Assembly (NCBI GenBank): GCA_035771175.1
Contig: CM069600.1
Coordinates: 7,773,729 to 7,837,728 of the forward strand
From: Paratinospora sagittata
Lineage: Eukaryota; Streptophyta; Magnoliopsida; Ranunculales; Menispermaceae
Length of the DNA stretch: 64,000 nt
Reading direction: 5' to 3'
The position numbers and the translations under genes were made by a program. Of this stretch, positions 26,455 through 38,492 are shown in pieces; position 1 is the first letter of the stretch; the number at the start of each line of letters is the position of its first letter. The notes beneath the pieces were generated by a model. That model was not told where the DNA came from. It did not search any database and worked only from the letters and a program-made list of their open reading frames with translations.

Positions 26455-26940
26455 GTTTGGGCAAGTAGGGGGAGAAATCGAGTCGGATCGGATTTTTGTC
26501 CCTTAGCTCACCCGACTCGATGAGGTCGGGTAGTAGCTAGTTGGACCCGATGCCACCCGAGTCGGTCGAGTTAGTCTCCGTTAAATAGCTTAATTTTTTT
26601 AAAGCTTAATATCTACTATTTAAACTTATATTAGTAATAAAATATATTAGATTATCATGTATCTAACTTATTAAATTACAATTTAAGCTTTAAAAAAATG
26701 AAATTTCTCTTTTATGGGAGAACTTATATATGTACAAGTCAAACTACTCTTAAACTTGACTTATGAAAATGATGATGAACTTTTATATATATATAAATTT
26801 TAAGAGGTCGGGTAGAGTTTGGTTGGGTTACTAAAAAATTAACCCGACTAACCTAACATATCAATCAAACCCGACCCGACCCGATCCAAAATAGTCGAAT
26901 TTGATTGGGTCGGTCGGGTTACTTACACCCCTATGGGCAA
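26455..26940. repeat. CCGAC/GTCGG-rich interspersed repeat upstream of the mannosidase gene
   Basis: A ~480-bp block whose ends are dense in GGTCGGGT and ACCCGACC and which closes with ACACCCCTATGG, the reverse complement of the AGGGGTGT start of the block at 20040. This looks like an AT-cored MITE-like repeat with GC-rich ends. No target duplication was fixed. Confidence 0.45.
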
Positions 26941-27183
26941 GCGTAGTTCTGACGGCGTGAATCCGACCCCCTTAATGTTGTAAAGTCTGAGTATTTGATT
27001 TTTTCTCTTTACAAATAATATAAGAGTTTTTCCTCTTTTAATACAAATGGGAGGGGGACTATAATAATTTATTCGCATATTTTATGTGTTTCAGTGTTGA
27101 ACTTGCCTTTTTGACCTTACTGAGAGATCTTGACTTTCTCTTATCTCAATGTCAACATGTTTATATCAGCATTCAAAAAAAAA

Positions 27184-27184
<1 letters not shown>

Positions 27185-27265
<81 letters not shown>
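27185..27265. repeat. (TA)n microsatellite
   Basis: About 40 uninterrupted TA dinucleotides, ~145 bp left of the MULE. Confidence 0.95.
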
Positions 27266-27267
<2 letters not shown>

Positions 27268-27601
27268 ATGTTGGGTAAATAATTAAATATATTTTGATCT
27301 ATGTTATTTTTTATCAGTTTTAAAATGTTTGTTATATCTCCGTACCCATCTTATTTGTCTTATTTTTTCTAATCTAGTGGTAGCATGGTAATGTGGACAG
27401 TTGGATCAAGGGTTTTTGACATGATTACCCTTCAAAAAAATAATAATTTCACAAATGTCATCCCCTCAAAAATAATGTCACATTTGCCACATTTTACTGT
27501 TCACTGCACAGTCAGCGCGCCAAACAAGCGTCACGTCGGCGCGGAGATGAAATTTTTTTAAGTGGATGAAAAGACGCCTTCACGTAAGTTTTTTTTTAGC
27601 T

Positions 27602-27694
27602 GAAGAGAGGGCGTCTTTTGAAAAGACGCCCTCTCTTCAACGCTATTTTTTTTAACTGAAGGGAAGGCGTCTTTTGAAAAGACGCCTTTCCTTC
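27602..27694. repeat. Subterminal palindromes, left side of MULE
   Basis: Two 37-nt palindromes, at 27602-27638 and 27658-27694, share the core GGCGTCTTTTGAAAAGACGC. Each has 18-bp arms around a single central base; the first is perfect, the second has one mismatch. A partial unit lies at about 27568-27580. The same motif clusters inside the right terminus. Confidence 0.85.
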
Positions 27695-27719
27695 ATAATT
27701 TTTTTTTTTAAATGAATGA

Positions 27720-30072
27720 AAAATCAAAGTTTTATTCAAAGTTATTACTAAACTGTTCGACCTCACCGAATCCAAACCACTTGGTTTTTTTTTAACCAGA
27801 CCACTTTCACCACGTCCCACTATCCTCCCCCGATCCCCCGGAGTTGACGGAATCTCATTCCCATGTCCGGTTGAATTTTTGGACCCCCATTCCGAATTCA
27901 AGTTTAAATGAAAAACATAAGCTTTTTCTAAACTGTTCGACCTCACCGAATCCAAACCACTTGGTTTTTTTTAATCAGACCACTTTCAGCACGTCCCACT
28001 ATCCTCCCCCGATCCCCTGGAGTCGACGGAATCTCATTCCCATGTCCGGTTGAATTTTTGGACCCCCATCCCGAATTCAAGTTTAAATCAAAATTCAAAG
28101 CTTTTTCTAAACTGTTCATCCTCACCGAAACCAAACCACGTGATTTTTTTTAAGCCGAACACTTTCAGCACGTCCCACTATCCTCCCCCGATCCCCCGGA
28201 GTCGACCGAATCCCATTCCCATGTCCGGTTGAATTTTTGGACCCCCATCCCGAATTCAAGTTTAAATCAAAATTCAAAGCTTTTTCTAAACTGTTCATCC
28301 TCACCGAAGCCAAACCACGTGGTTTTTTTTAAGCCGACCACTTTCAGCACGTCCCACTATCATCCCCCGATCCCCCGGAGTCGACCGAATCTCATTCCCA
28401 TGTCCGGTTGAATTTTTGGACCCCCATCCCGAATTCAAGTTTAAATCAAAATTCAAAGCTTTTTCTAAACTATTCATCCTCACCGAAGCCAAACCACGTG
28501 GTTTTTTTAAGCCGACCACTTTCAGCACGTCCCACTATCCTCCCCCGATCCCCCGGAGTTGACCGAATCGCATTCCCATGTCCGGTTGAATTTTTGGACC
28601 CCCATCCCGAATTCAAGTTTAAATCAAAATTCAAAGCTTTTTCTAAACTGTTCATCCTCACCGAAGCCAAACCACGTGATTTTTTTTAAGCCGACCACTT
28701 TCAGCACGTCCTACTATCCTCCCCCGATCCCCCAGAGTCGACCGAATCCCATTCCCATGTCCGGTTGAATTTTTGGACCCCCATCCCGAATTCAAGTTTA
28801 AATCAAAATTCAAAGCTTTTTCTAAACTGTTCATCCTCACCGAAGCCAAACCACGTGGTTTTTTTTAAGCCGACCACTTTCAGCACGTCCCACTATCCTC
28901 CCCCGATCCCCCGGAGTCGACCGAATCTCATTCCCATGTCCGGTTGAATTTTTGGACCCCCATCCCGAATTCAAGTTTAAATCAAAATTCAAAGCTTTTT
29001 CTAAACTGTTCATCCTCACCGAAGCCAAACCACGTGGTTTTTTTTAAGCCGACCACTTTCAGCACGTCCCACTATCCTCCCCCGATCCCCCGGAGTCGAC
29101 CGAATCCCATTCCCATGTCCGGTTGAATTTTTGGACCCCCATCCCGAATTCAAGTTTAAATCAAAATTCAAAGCTTTTTCTAAACTGTTCATCCTCACCG
29201 AAGCCAAACCACGTGATTTTTTTTTAAACCGACCACTTTCAGCACGTCCCACTATCCTCCCCCGATCCCCCGGAGTTGACTGAATCTCATTCCCATGTCC
29301 GGTTGAATTTTTGGACCCCCATCCCGAATTCAAGTTTAAATCAAAATTCAAAGCTTTTTCTAAACTGTTCATCCTCACCGAAGCCAAACCACGTGGTTTT
29401 TTTTAAGCCGACCACTTTCAGCACGTCCCACTATCCTCCCCCGATCCCCCAGAGTCGACCGAATCCCATTCCCATGTCCGATTGAATTTTTGGACCCCCA
29501 TCCCGAATTCAAGTTTAAATCAAAATTCAAAGTTTTTTCTAAACTGTTCATCCTCACTGAAGCCAAACCACGTGATTTTTTTTAAGCCGACCACTTTCAG
29601 CACGTCCCACTATCCTCCCCCGATCCCCTGGAGTCGACCGAATCCCATTCCCATGTCCGGTTGAATTTTTGGACCCCCATCCCGAATTCAAGTTTAAATC
29701 AAAATTCAAAGCTTTTTCTAAACTGTTCATCCTCACCGAAGCCAAACCACGTGGTTTTTTTTAAGCCGACCACTTTCAGCACGTCCCACTATCCTCCCCC
29801 GATCCCCCGGAGTCGACCGAATCCCATTCCCATGTCCGGTTGAATTTTTGGACCCCCATCCCGAATTCAAGTTTAAATCAAAATTCAAAGCTTTTTCTAA
29901 ACTGTTCATCCTCACCGAAGCCAAACCACGTGATTTTTTTTAAGCCGACCACTTTCAGCACATCCCACTATCCTCCCCCGATCCCCCGGAGTCGACCGAA
30001 TCTCATTCCCATGTCCGGTTGAATTTTTGGGCCCCCATCCCGAATTCAAGTTTAAATCAAAATTCAAAGCAT
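27720..30072. repeat. 179-bp tandem repeat array, about 13 units
   Basis: Successive units are spaced 179 bp (for example the repeated GAATTTTTGGACCCCCATCC). Each has a poly-T stretch, CAGCACGTCCCACTATCC, CCCCGATCCCC and a GTTCATCCTCACCGAA block. From the third unit on, a CACGTG G-box precedes the T-run (ACCACGTGG or ACCACGTGA); the first two units have CCACTTGG instead. Identity between the later units is very high, suggesting recent amplification or homogenisation. Reading frames across it on both strands are periodic by-products. It lies between the left MULE terminus and the 3' end of the PMD gene. Confidence 0.95.
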
Positions 30073-30192
30073 ACATGTTGAGTACAAGGTAATTTTGTTA
30101 AAAAAAATTTATTGAATTGAAGGGGCAAGTTTACATACATGTTGAGTACAACATTATCAAAACATATACATGTTTAAATGAGAAACAAGTTG

Positions 30193-32421
30193 TCAATCTG
30201 TGCCACATATTGGCCATTTACGTCGTTTATTGCGCCGTAAGTGATCTCTTCTATACTGCTGCAAAGGCACCTGAACAACTTGCTCGACAGATGGTGCTGG
30301 ATCATCGTCAACGGGCATAGCTGATATGTGGTCATCCTCACGATCATCATGCGCCTCAATAGCCATATCTGCTATAAATGCACGTCCTCGCCTTGGCATT
30401 CTTTGTCGTCTACCTATCCAATGTCCTTCTTCACCCAAGGTTGGATTGTCCTCGAATGAAGTAGCTGTCGAGTCGATATGAACATCTGGTATTTCATCGC
30501 CAAAGGAGGACGGATCGTGACGCAATGGTGACGTGTGGACATCTGTGAATGAATCAGCACGACCGGAAGGAGTGATGGGACTCTGATGATATGCTGAGGA
30601 TTGTCCCTCTGTTGTGTCCCTCCTAATCATGTAATCAGCATGCACAGTTTGTAGCGTAGTCATTGATATCCTCTTAATGTCCCTCGCTACAGTCATATCA
30701 TTCACCTCACTGCGCAAATGCATTTGAGCCACGTTGCAAACCTAAATAAATTAAAAGTGTCATACGTTAGCGAAAATAACTACAACTTAGGTTAGCAATA
30801 AGTGAAAACGCGAATTGCATAATGTACTTTCTTACCAAGAAATCGATTGTCGCACCACTTTCAGTCATTTACCTCCTAGTTATTGATCGAAACCAAACCA
30901 TATATGGGTCATTGTACTCCATAGGCACCGAATCATTATTTTCACCAACTGCCAAGTTATCGGCACGACGCTGCCATTCATTCACATAATATATGTGCTT
31001 TTCAATCCAATTACTGTCACATTGGCTTCTCATATCACACTTGTGAAGCTCAATACTTGTGTCGCATGGCTCCGGAATCGTTTGTCTCATGCCAAATTGA
31101 CGTAACACTCGATCTGGCCGATGTAATTCAACTATGGCGAAGCAAATGAGTGGAGAAACAGTGTGCCATATGTGTCGCTCATGCTTGCAATACTCTGGCA
31201 AGGCATCAATCAAATCATCGGTGTATGGAGTCCAACTTACCTGTACATGGACCCCTAACGTCAAAATTGGAAAACATTGCAAAAATATAAGGAAAACATT
31301 AATGTAAATTGTTTGGAATATTGTACCTCTTCAAAACCTTTAGTGTCCAACGTCTCTCTATATTTATTCAATACATGCGTTGAGACTTCTTTCTTTATTA
31401 AGGCGTGTCTCCACGTGCAAATAGTAAGGACAAATTAATAAACGTTAACAGTAAATGTTGAAAAGGAAGATCGGTGTAGACTTAAGTAAAAAATTACTCA
31501 TTTACCTATATGCCAATGGTGGTGGTGGCAACAGATGTGCATTTGGACCTGCATGATCCTCGCGTTGAATGTTGCATCTTCGTGGAGCCAAAAAAGGAAA
31601 TCTATCCCATGCCCATAGTTGTATTAGTACCAGTGCTCCTGAAACACCTCGTTTATCATAATCAACTGCACGACACATTTGACGATATAACCATGCTAGC
31701 ACTGCACTGCCCCACGCGTATGTACCGGCAACATCGAAGTCCGCAAGAAGAGGCAGAACACATAGGTGTACAAGGTTGTTTGACTGGTCTGACAACAACC
31801 CACCTCCAATCAACTGCAAAATATATGCTCGTGCATACTGTTGTATTTCAATTTCTGTTGCTTCTTCGGGTAAGTTTGGATCTCTTTCTCCAAGGGTGAC
31901 TAGACTCAATCGTCCCCCGCGTCTTCTTTCCCAACTGGAATGAACCCGAGCAACTCAACACATAAATCTTCGTAAAGAAGGTTGGTCGATCCCGTCACAG
32001 GTAGACCATCGACACGCAAGCCCAATTGGACCTCCACATCTTGGAGTGTAATAGTCGTTTCTCCGCAAGTAAGGTGGAAGGTATGAGTCTCTTGACGCCA
32101 ACGCTCTATGAAGGCAGTTATTAAGTGTCAGTCTAACTGAATGTATCTCACACGTGCTACCCCATAAAAACCAGCGCGCTGCAAGTATGGAATAATACGC
32201 GGGTCAAGCGGAAGTGTGCGGTGGACAACGGCTTCCCTGCGTCGACAATGCAACTCTGGCACTGGCTGCAAAAATAAATTATTATATTGTCAGTCAAAGA
32301 TTTAATTCAAAAGGGATTAAATATCAAAATAATACGTAAGTACCTCTCCATCCCATATGGGACCAGATCGATGACGGGCCTGCAACGAAAGTACTGATGG
32401 ATCTAAAGGTCCTAGATCCAT
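30193..32421 (-). pseudogene. Plant mobile domain (PMD) gene, phosphatase 7 long-form-like, decayed
   Basis: On the minus strand it begins at ATG 32419-32421 (MDLGPLDPSVLSLQARHRSG). A PMD-type core follows: [83 protein letters not shown] and HRPDRVLRQFGMRQTIP. This order is that of the MAIN/MAIL-type domain found in host genes and in transposons. Probable introns use GT-AG signals. It is broken by an in-frame TGA at 32128-32130, a frameshift near 31910 and a TAA at 30869-30871. The C-terminal exon (to 30193) is acidic and basic by turns, without a recognised fold. Its role in the element is not established. Confidence 0.8.
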
Positions 32422-32629
32422 CTAACGTAGATGAACTAACATTACATTTAATTACCACATATTAGGATCAAACTAGATAAAGAAATGTGAGAATAATTAT
32501 CAGACAATAGATCGTACATGACAAAGTCTATCCCACACAGTGTCATATTACATTGCAAAAGATACAGAAGACTTAAAAAGTAGAAAACATGACATATATG
32601 TGGGCAAACAATAGCTTATGCAGCCCCAT

Positions 32630-35600
32630 CACGGAGGGTTGGACACCTCCGCCTGTTGTGGCCTTCTTGTCCACATTGTCTACATCTAATCTAAGACGAG
32701 GGTTCCCTTATATCCATCTCATTTCTTAAGCGCGACGACCTCGGTCGACCAGATTTGCGAACATGACCAGAATCATGTCACGACGCCCCTGACGTAGGCT
32801 GACGTCATGACCGGCACAATGTACTATACACTGTACATACTCGTATACAGTATACAATACACTGTAAGCCTTCACGTACTCTCACAATTTATCCCAAACT
32901 TATAGAATTTTTTTTATATCACAAATCAAATCCAATCAACTTACGATATAGATGATCATTCCACTCACATTCATTTCATTTATTCCACAAATTAAATTCC
33001 GAACTGATAAATACATTTCATCATCCCAAGCATTATATAAGATTACCACACAACCCATCTAGGTGATAATATTTAAAGTATGTGATAATTATACATATCA
33101 AAATAACAAAAATATAATTTATTTCCTCCAAGCGTACATACACGTACCAGACGAAGGTTCACGTGATTATCACTCACGGAGTTTTCCTTTTCCCTTTGAC
33201 TCAATACCTGAAATATTGGAGGAAATGAGGTGAGCAATCAACAGCTCAGTGAATATAGTTCTTGAGATGGCAATTATATACATTTAGAGAAATATGACAT
33301 TTAAAATTATTTCAAACACTTATTCCACATTTATATATACAAATGATTCCATGCACCGTGACTCTCTTTATTAACTAACTCCTCTATCAAATTTCATTAA
33401 ATTCATTCAATCATAATCAAATCCACATTTTTAATTAACCAACCCCATAAATTAACCAATGTAATTCAACTCCATCTCATAATTTTATTTATTTACTAAT
33501 CATACACGCGTATATTTAGCGCATACGTATAAAATATGTGTATTATACATCTCGATATACGCGTACTTCAATGTATGTATTTAATTAAAATTACGGGGTG
33601 TTACAAATCAGGTATCACCGTATAAGGAATAGTACATTCTGGCCAATAAGATTCGTGCGGAATGGGATGGAACTGAGATTCGTAACACTTAGAGTAACGC
33701 TGGAGGAGGTACCAATGATCAATGTATTGGTCACAATTGATCGAAGCATAACGACACGCTGCTTGGACGTGTGAACAAGGAATCCCATAACATTGCCATT
33801 TGCCGCAGCTGCAGAAACGATCTTTTAGTCGAACCACCTGCTTGTTTCCCCCTTTGTTCATGCGGACATCTTGTATACCGGTAACAACCTCAAATGTCTC
33901 AAGCTGTCGATTGATCATTGTAACAGTGTGGTTCCCTGCCTTAAGCCCCCAATTTTTCATTTTCTCAACCGCATACTTTGTGAAAACTTCTCCATTAGTA
34001 ATTGCTTCATCTATTTCTTGCTGTCTAACGATAAACTACCGAACACATCTATAAAACGTCAACTGAACCAATGCTGTGACCGGATAAAATCGAGCCCCCT
34101 TCAATACTCCATTGAAACACTCTAAAGGAAAAAAAACAGGAAACAAATCAGACGGTAATTGACAATTAAAAAAATAGCTCAGAGAATTCAAATAAGTAAA
34201 TGCATAGACTAACCAGCGACATTCGTAGTCATCCAACCATACCGCACCCCACCATCGTAAGCCATTGTCCACCTCTCTCTAGAAAGGGTAATGGGATTAA
34301 ACCATCTTGTGCAACCCTCTTTCTGGTGCTCTAGTTCTTTCATTAGTGCCTCAAACTTACGTGGTTGGTGTTGTGACCCTGCTGCCTTGGCCAAATCTCT
34401 CAACTTCTCGTTACGGTACTTATCATTGAAATTACTACCCACATGCCTCAAACAGAACCTATGATATGCCTCCGGCTCGGTCCAACCATTCTCTACTCTT
34501 TTAACTGCATTCAATATGCCAGGGTGACGATCACTGACAAGGCAAATGCCATCTCTGTTAGTCACGCTATAACGAAGCTTCCTTAGAAACCATGCCCAGT
34601 TGTCAGTATTTTCTTGATGAACAATAGCAAATACGAGAGGGAATATATGACTTGCTGCATCGATTGCCGCGATACTTTCCATATAAGTGTGTACCATTTA
34701 TTTGTATGATAGGCCTACAATGCTTAAAACCCTCAATTGAGGGACCAAAAGCCCAAAAAGAACGATGAAATATGGCTATCCCATTGTTGTCAGGTTCGTA
34801 GTGATTTACAAATGTGTGCGAACCTGGATTACTAGCATTCAATGCATCCATCCATTTGGGGAGTAGGTTATACGATCCCTCCCAATCACCAAATATCTTT
34901 TCCATCACCTTTTTTTTTGCACGCCACACTTTTCTGTAATGCACATCGTATTTGTAATTATTTTTAATGACTTGATGTAGCGCCGACAAAGAAGTTGAAG
35001 GATCTCGCTTTACAATATCAAAAATTTTGTGATATATTAGCTTTAAATCCAATTGTCTATGATCTTGCGAAATTTGGGCATAAATACATGTGTGTGGAAA
35101 TAGGCATTTTGTGATCTCAAACAATCCCGATTTCTTGCGTTTCGAAGCCCGTAGCCTCCACTGACAACCATCTTTCGATTTCTTACACCTAATTGACCAA
35201 AATTTGGGTTCTGAATCGACCACAACATATTCTTGTTGCTTGGCTATACAACATCGTTTTACTCTATGTTGCAAGTCTTCCTTTGAGGGAAATATGAGTC
35301 CTTCGCAAAGATCTTGTGACTCGTTCCACCCCATCGATATGTTATCATGATTGTCTGATAATGGGGTCATAGCTTCATGATTAAGCTCCATGAAATCCGG
35401 TGATGGAGGCTCAAAACTTGTTGTGGTAGGTTGTGGTGTATCACCCATACTATGCAACTCAGTGTCTTGTAACTCTGTTTCTTCAATGCTTACGCCATTG
35501 CCATCTTCTCGTAGTGGCGATGCATACATAGACCCATCATTTTCAATTACTCTCAACAAAGGACCACGCAAATCAACAAAATTATCCATCTCATGTCCGT

Positions 35601-36189
35601 CATCCTCATCACTGTTTTCATCACTGTCGTCGTCTTCAAAATTGAATTCATCATCAGACAAATGTACATTTGAAGGGCTGCCATCTTCAGAATCATTGGT
35701 CATGTGATCGATTGTAGCATCAATTGGTGAAGCTGTACTCGGACCAATGTGCTCCATTGATCTTCGTGCACTCTGACCGTCAAAATTCATGTGGCTTCGC
35801 CGATGACCCGTTTGATGACCTTGGGTTGAATTTCCACCAACAACTTCTACATACACCTCCATATTAGTAGGAGGTGGGACCTCTTACAACATAGAAAAAA
35901 TATCTCTTAGCTCTTCCTCATTGCTAATCGGAAGAACCGTATAATTGAAATCCTTATCGCCAAAAAGCAAAGGATATCTATAGGTGATATTGATCGTTGC
36001 ACACGTTGAAATCCGTAGTTTACCTCGAATAACCCCTTCAAATTCTTCAAAATCAATGCCTGATCGGACTCTTACAAGCCCTACTGGCGGTCTATCGTAT
36101 GATGCACCTCGCGAATCATGTACTACAGAACCACCACTGTAGCATATTATAGAAACAAGTCTATTTGTCATCTGTGTGGGAATAAGCAA
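32630..36189 (-). pseudogene. MULE (MuDR-type) transposase, decayed and split by an LTR
   Basis: Read right to left: an N-terminal PB1-like segment (35884-36189) and an acidic linker; a MuDR DNA-binding-like region (CCIAKQQEYVVVDSEPKFW, then a C-rich motif); the MULE catalytic domain (FKHCRPIIQINGTHLYGKY, LVSDRHPGILNAVKRVENGW, AYHRFCLRHVGSNF); the SWIM finger (CSCGKWQCYGIPCSHV, 33720-33820); and a C-terminal basic GRPRSSRLRNEMD segment with a CCHC knuckle (CRQCGQEGHNRRRC, about 32650-32700). It would catalyse cut-and-paste movement. An intron with GT-AG ends joins TTNVAE to CFNGVLKGAR. Disruptions: TAA at 35884, a frameshift near 34660, a TAG near 34036, the LTR insertion at 32776-33605 and a TAG in the C-terminal part. 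The position normally holding the first catalytic Asp reads Asn. Confidence 0.88.
32776..33605 (+). mobile_element. Solo LTR nested in MULE transposase, internally deleted
   Basis: Begins TGTCACGACGCCCC, ends GGGGTGTTACA and is bounded by the 5-bp direct repeat AATCA (32771-32775, 33606-33610). Its first ~530 bp and last ~290 bp match the repeats at 1-2130 and 54833-57008; about 1.26 kb of the middle is absent, joined at CTTATTCCACATTTATA. It splits the transposase between the SWIM finger and the C-terminal zinc knuckle, so it arrived after the MULE. Confidence 0.88.
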
Positions 36190-36899
36190 AATACAATCGT
36201 CATTCTTTCAAAGAAAATATGAAATTAAAGCCTATGACTTCAACAAAGTAACAATTAAAAGGAAATGTAATAAGGCTAATTTGTTTGAATTGAACTCATC
36301 AACTTTTGGAGTCATCTACGTACTAAAATTCATATAGATAATCAGTAGAATTTTATGCTAACAAGTGTCATCTAATCACAAAGAAAAATGATAATTGTAA
36401 ATCGAAAAATAATTTAATTTCATAGTCAAATTCAAAAAAGTCTATTTGTCTTTGTCAAAATAATACTTATTCTTCTTCCTCAATAAATGTCTTCAAACCT
36501 AAAGAAAGATTAATGATTGAAGTAGCCAATCAAATTCAAGATCCATACTGAAATTATAAATAATTTTTTATTTCTATACAAGAAAAAGAACGTGTGAAAA
36601 AAGAAAAAAAATCAGTTGCAAAATACTATTCAAACAATATAAAGAATTTTTTTTACAACGTCAAGTTTATCAACGAAAGTTGTCTATAAATAAATGAAAA
36701 AAAAAATTCAAAATAGAAAATAAATTTAGTCCAACCTTAACTCACAATTAAACAATTTACTACAAGAATAACCAAGTTAAAAAGTGAACTTCAAATCTTT
36801 ACTCATGAATTTCAAATCTTGAAGGTTCTTTTCTCCCAAACAAAGACAACCTTAAATCAGATAATTCAATCGACTCTAACATCCTTATTCACTCTATTA

Positions 36900-37960
36900 C
36901 TAAATACAAATATAAACAAGGATTCTATTTTGTTATCATGAGAATAAAACATTTTACTCAAGAAGTTATTGCATTAATCAATACAAATTGCTAAATGTTA
37001 ATCCTAATTATATAAGAGAAGGATTAGTGCCCTTTAAATATAGTTAACATACATGTTCTTCTATTGAAGAATAGTCAAAAGTACATAATAAAATCCCTAA
37101 TGTTTATATTTGCAAACATAACCAATGTGTGGAATCTACCTTCATAATTGTTAAAAACTTTACAATGTTATGTTATTTTAGGAACTCTATTCAACCAGAA
37201 AATTCAACTATTTTCTGTCTTTAATAAAGGAATGTCTACTAGAATACATAATAAGCCAATTTTTTTATTTTTTTTTTTATTTTTTGACTTCATTTCTATA
37301 TCCTCCAAAAGTTTATGTCCTACATGATTAATTCAATTAATGCAACCTAAACAAACACTTATTGCGCATATCATGAAGAAGCTAAGTTTCGCAAAATTCA
37401 AAAAAAAAAAAAAAACTCTACCCCACTGCAATACTTTCAAAACAAGCTAATCCATCACTGTTGTAGTAATATATGTATATCATCTACCTTATGCAAGACA
37501 AAAAATCATCAAGTTTCTCTTCCTTATATAGTAGATTATAAAGAGTAAAAAATTTCAAGTAAAGCTCACCCAACTCAAATGAATGCTAGGTTTTTATAAA
37601 AACTATGTAATCAAGAAATAAAAGATCTACTAAATAAAAATCTCACTCAAAACCAAACTTCCCTCGGAGTTATACAACATTCTAAGTAGAAAATGTGCAA
37701 TCGAAGTAGAAAAAGGAGATCGTAGATTAGCTATAAATTATAAATCCCTCAATAAAGTTTTAAAATTCTTTCATTATCTAGTGCCAAACAAACAAGTCCT
37801 AATAGCTGTACTTGATAAAGCAATAGTATTCTCAAAATTTGATCTTAAATCTGAATTTTGGCATGTTCAAACTAAAGAATCAAATCATTATAAAGATGAA
37901 TTCGCATCTCATTTCCATTATAATGAATAGAATGACAAGCCTTTTGGGTCAAAGGCTATA
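36900..37960 (+). mobile_element. Endogenous caulimovirid-like pararetrovirus fragment (protease-RT region)
   Basis: The plus strand, read across scattered stops, shows a pararetrovirus-like pre-RT segment (EGLVPFKY, then IPNVYICKHNQCVE, about 37010-37150). An RT N-terminal segment follows (RRLAINYKSLNK, VPNKQVL, FSKFDLKSEFWHVQ, KPFGSKA, about 37690-37955). The spacing and words fit Caulimoviridae RT of the petuvirus/florendovirus kind rather than LTR retrotransposon RT. It is fragmentary, with stops and no complete gene. It lies inside the MULE, antisense to the transposase. Confidence 0.65.
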
Positions 37961-38284
37961 GCGAGTGGTTTCTAACATCATTCAACACGACCTCGGAGCA
38001 CCGCAGTGCACAAATTAAAGGCCAGCAAAGAAACTCGTTCGATTTTTCCAACGAACTCACAAGAAATTCAGCTCGTGAATAAGAAAATTCAAGATAACTC
38101 CATAATGACAATAAGATTAATCTAAGGTATCCTTGTCCCCAACCATCCAACTCTTCACAATCGAGCCAAACATATAAGAACAGAGAAAAAAAAATTCGTT
38201 TACTACACCTTGCTCTTTTGGAATGATTTTGAAACCTATAATAAGAAGAAGAAAATGAAAAAATCAAAATAAAAAATGGCACCT

Positions 38285-38475
38285 TTGTTTAGTGATCGAG
38301 AATGGCAACAACCACACGATCAGATCTTGCGCGGAATGGCTCTCGGCTGCCAACGACGGCGACGACACGGTGCGAAGCGAGAGGACGGCGACGGAGCGAC
38401 GGCGACGGACGGTCCGAAGAGTTTCAGAGAGAGGAGGGGGGCGAGGGACGAGTGTGGGAGTGTTTGCTCGCGGGT
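38285..38475. other. GC-rich block inside right MULE end
   Basis: A sharply GC-rich ~190 bp with repeated CGACGGCGACG runs, unlike the AT-rich DNA around it. It lies upstream of the transposase (which runs leftward), so it could be its promoter/5' leader or a captured host fragment. Overlapping arginine-rich frames on both strands are probably not proteins. Confidence 0.4.
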
Positions 38476-38492
38476 GGGGTATTTGTAGGGTT

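Noticed and set aside
27596..30022. About 25 open frames of 60-123 aa on both strands
   Set aside because: They recur every 179 bp with the same sequence and come from the tandem array, not from selection on protein.
31510..31899. 129-residue plus-strand frame
   Set aside because: Antisense shadow of the PMD gene, which has the recognisable domain.
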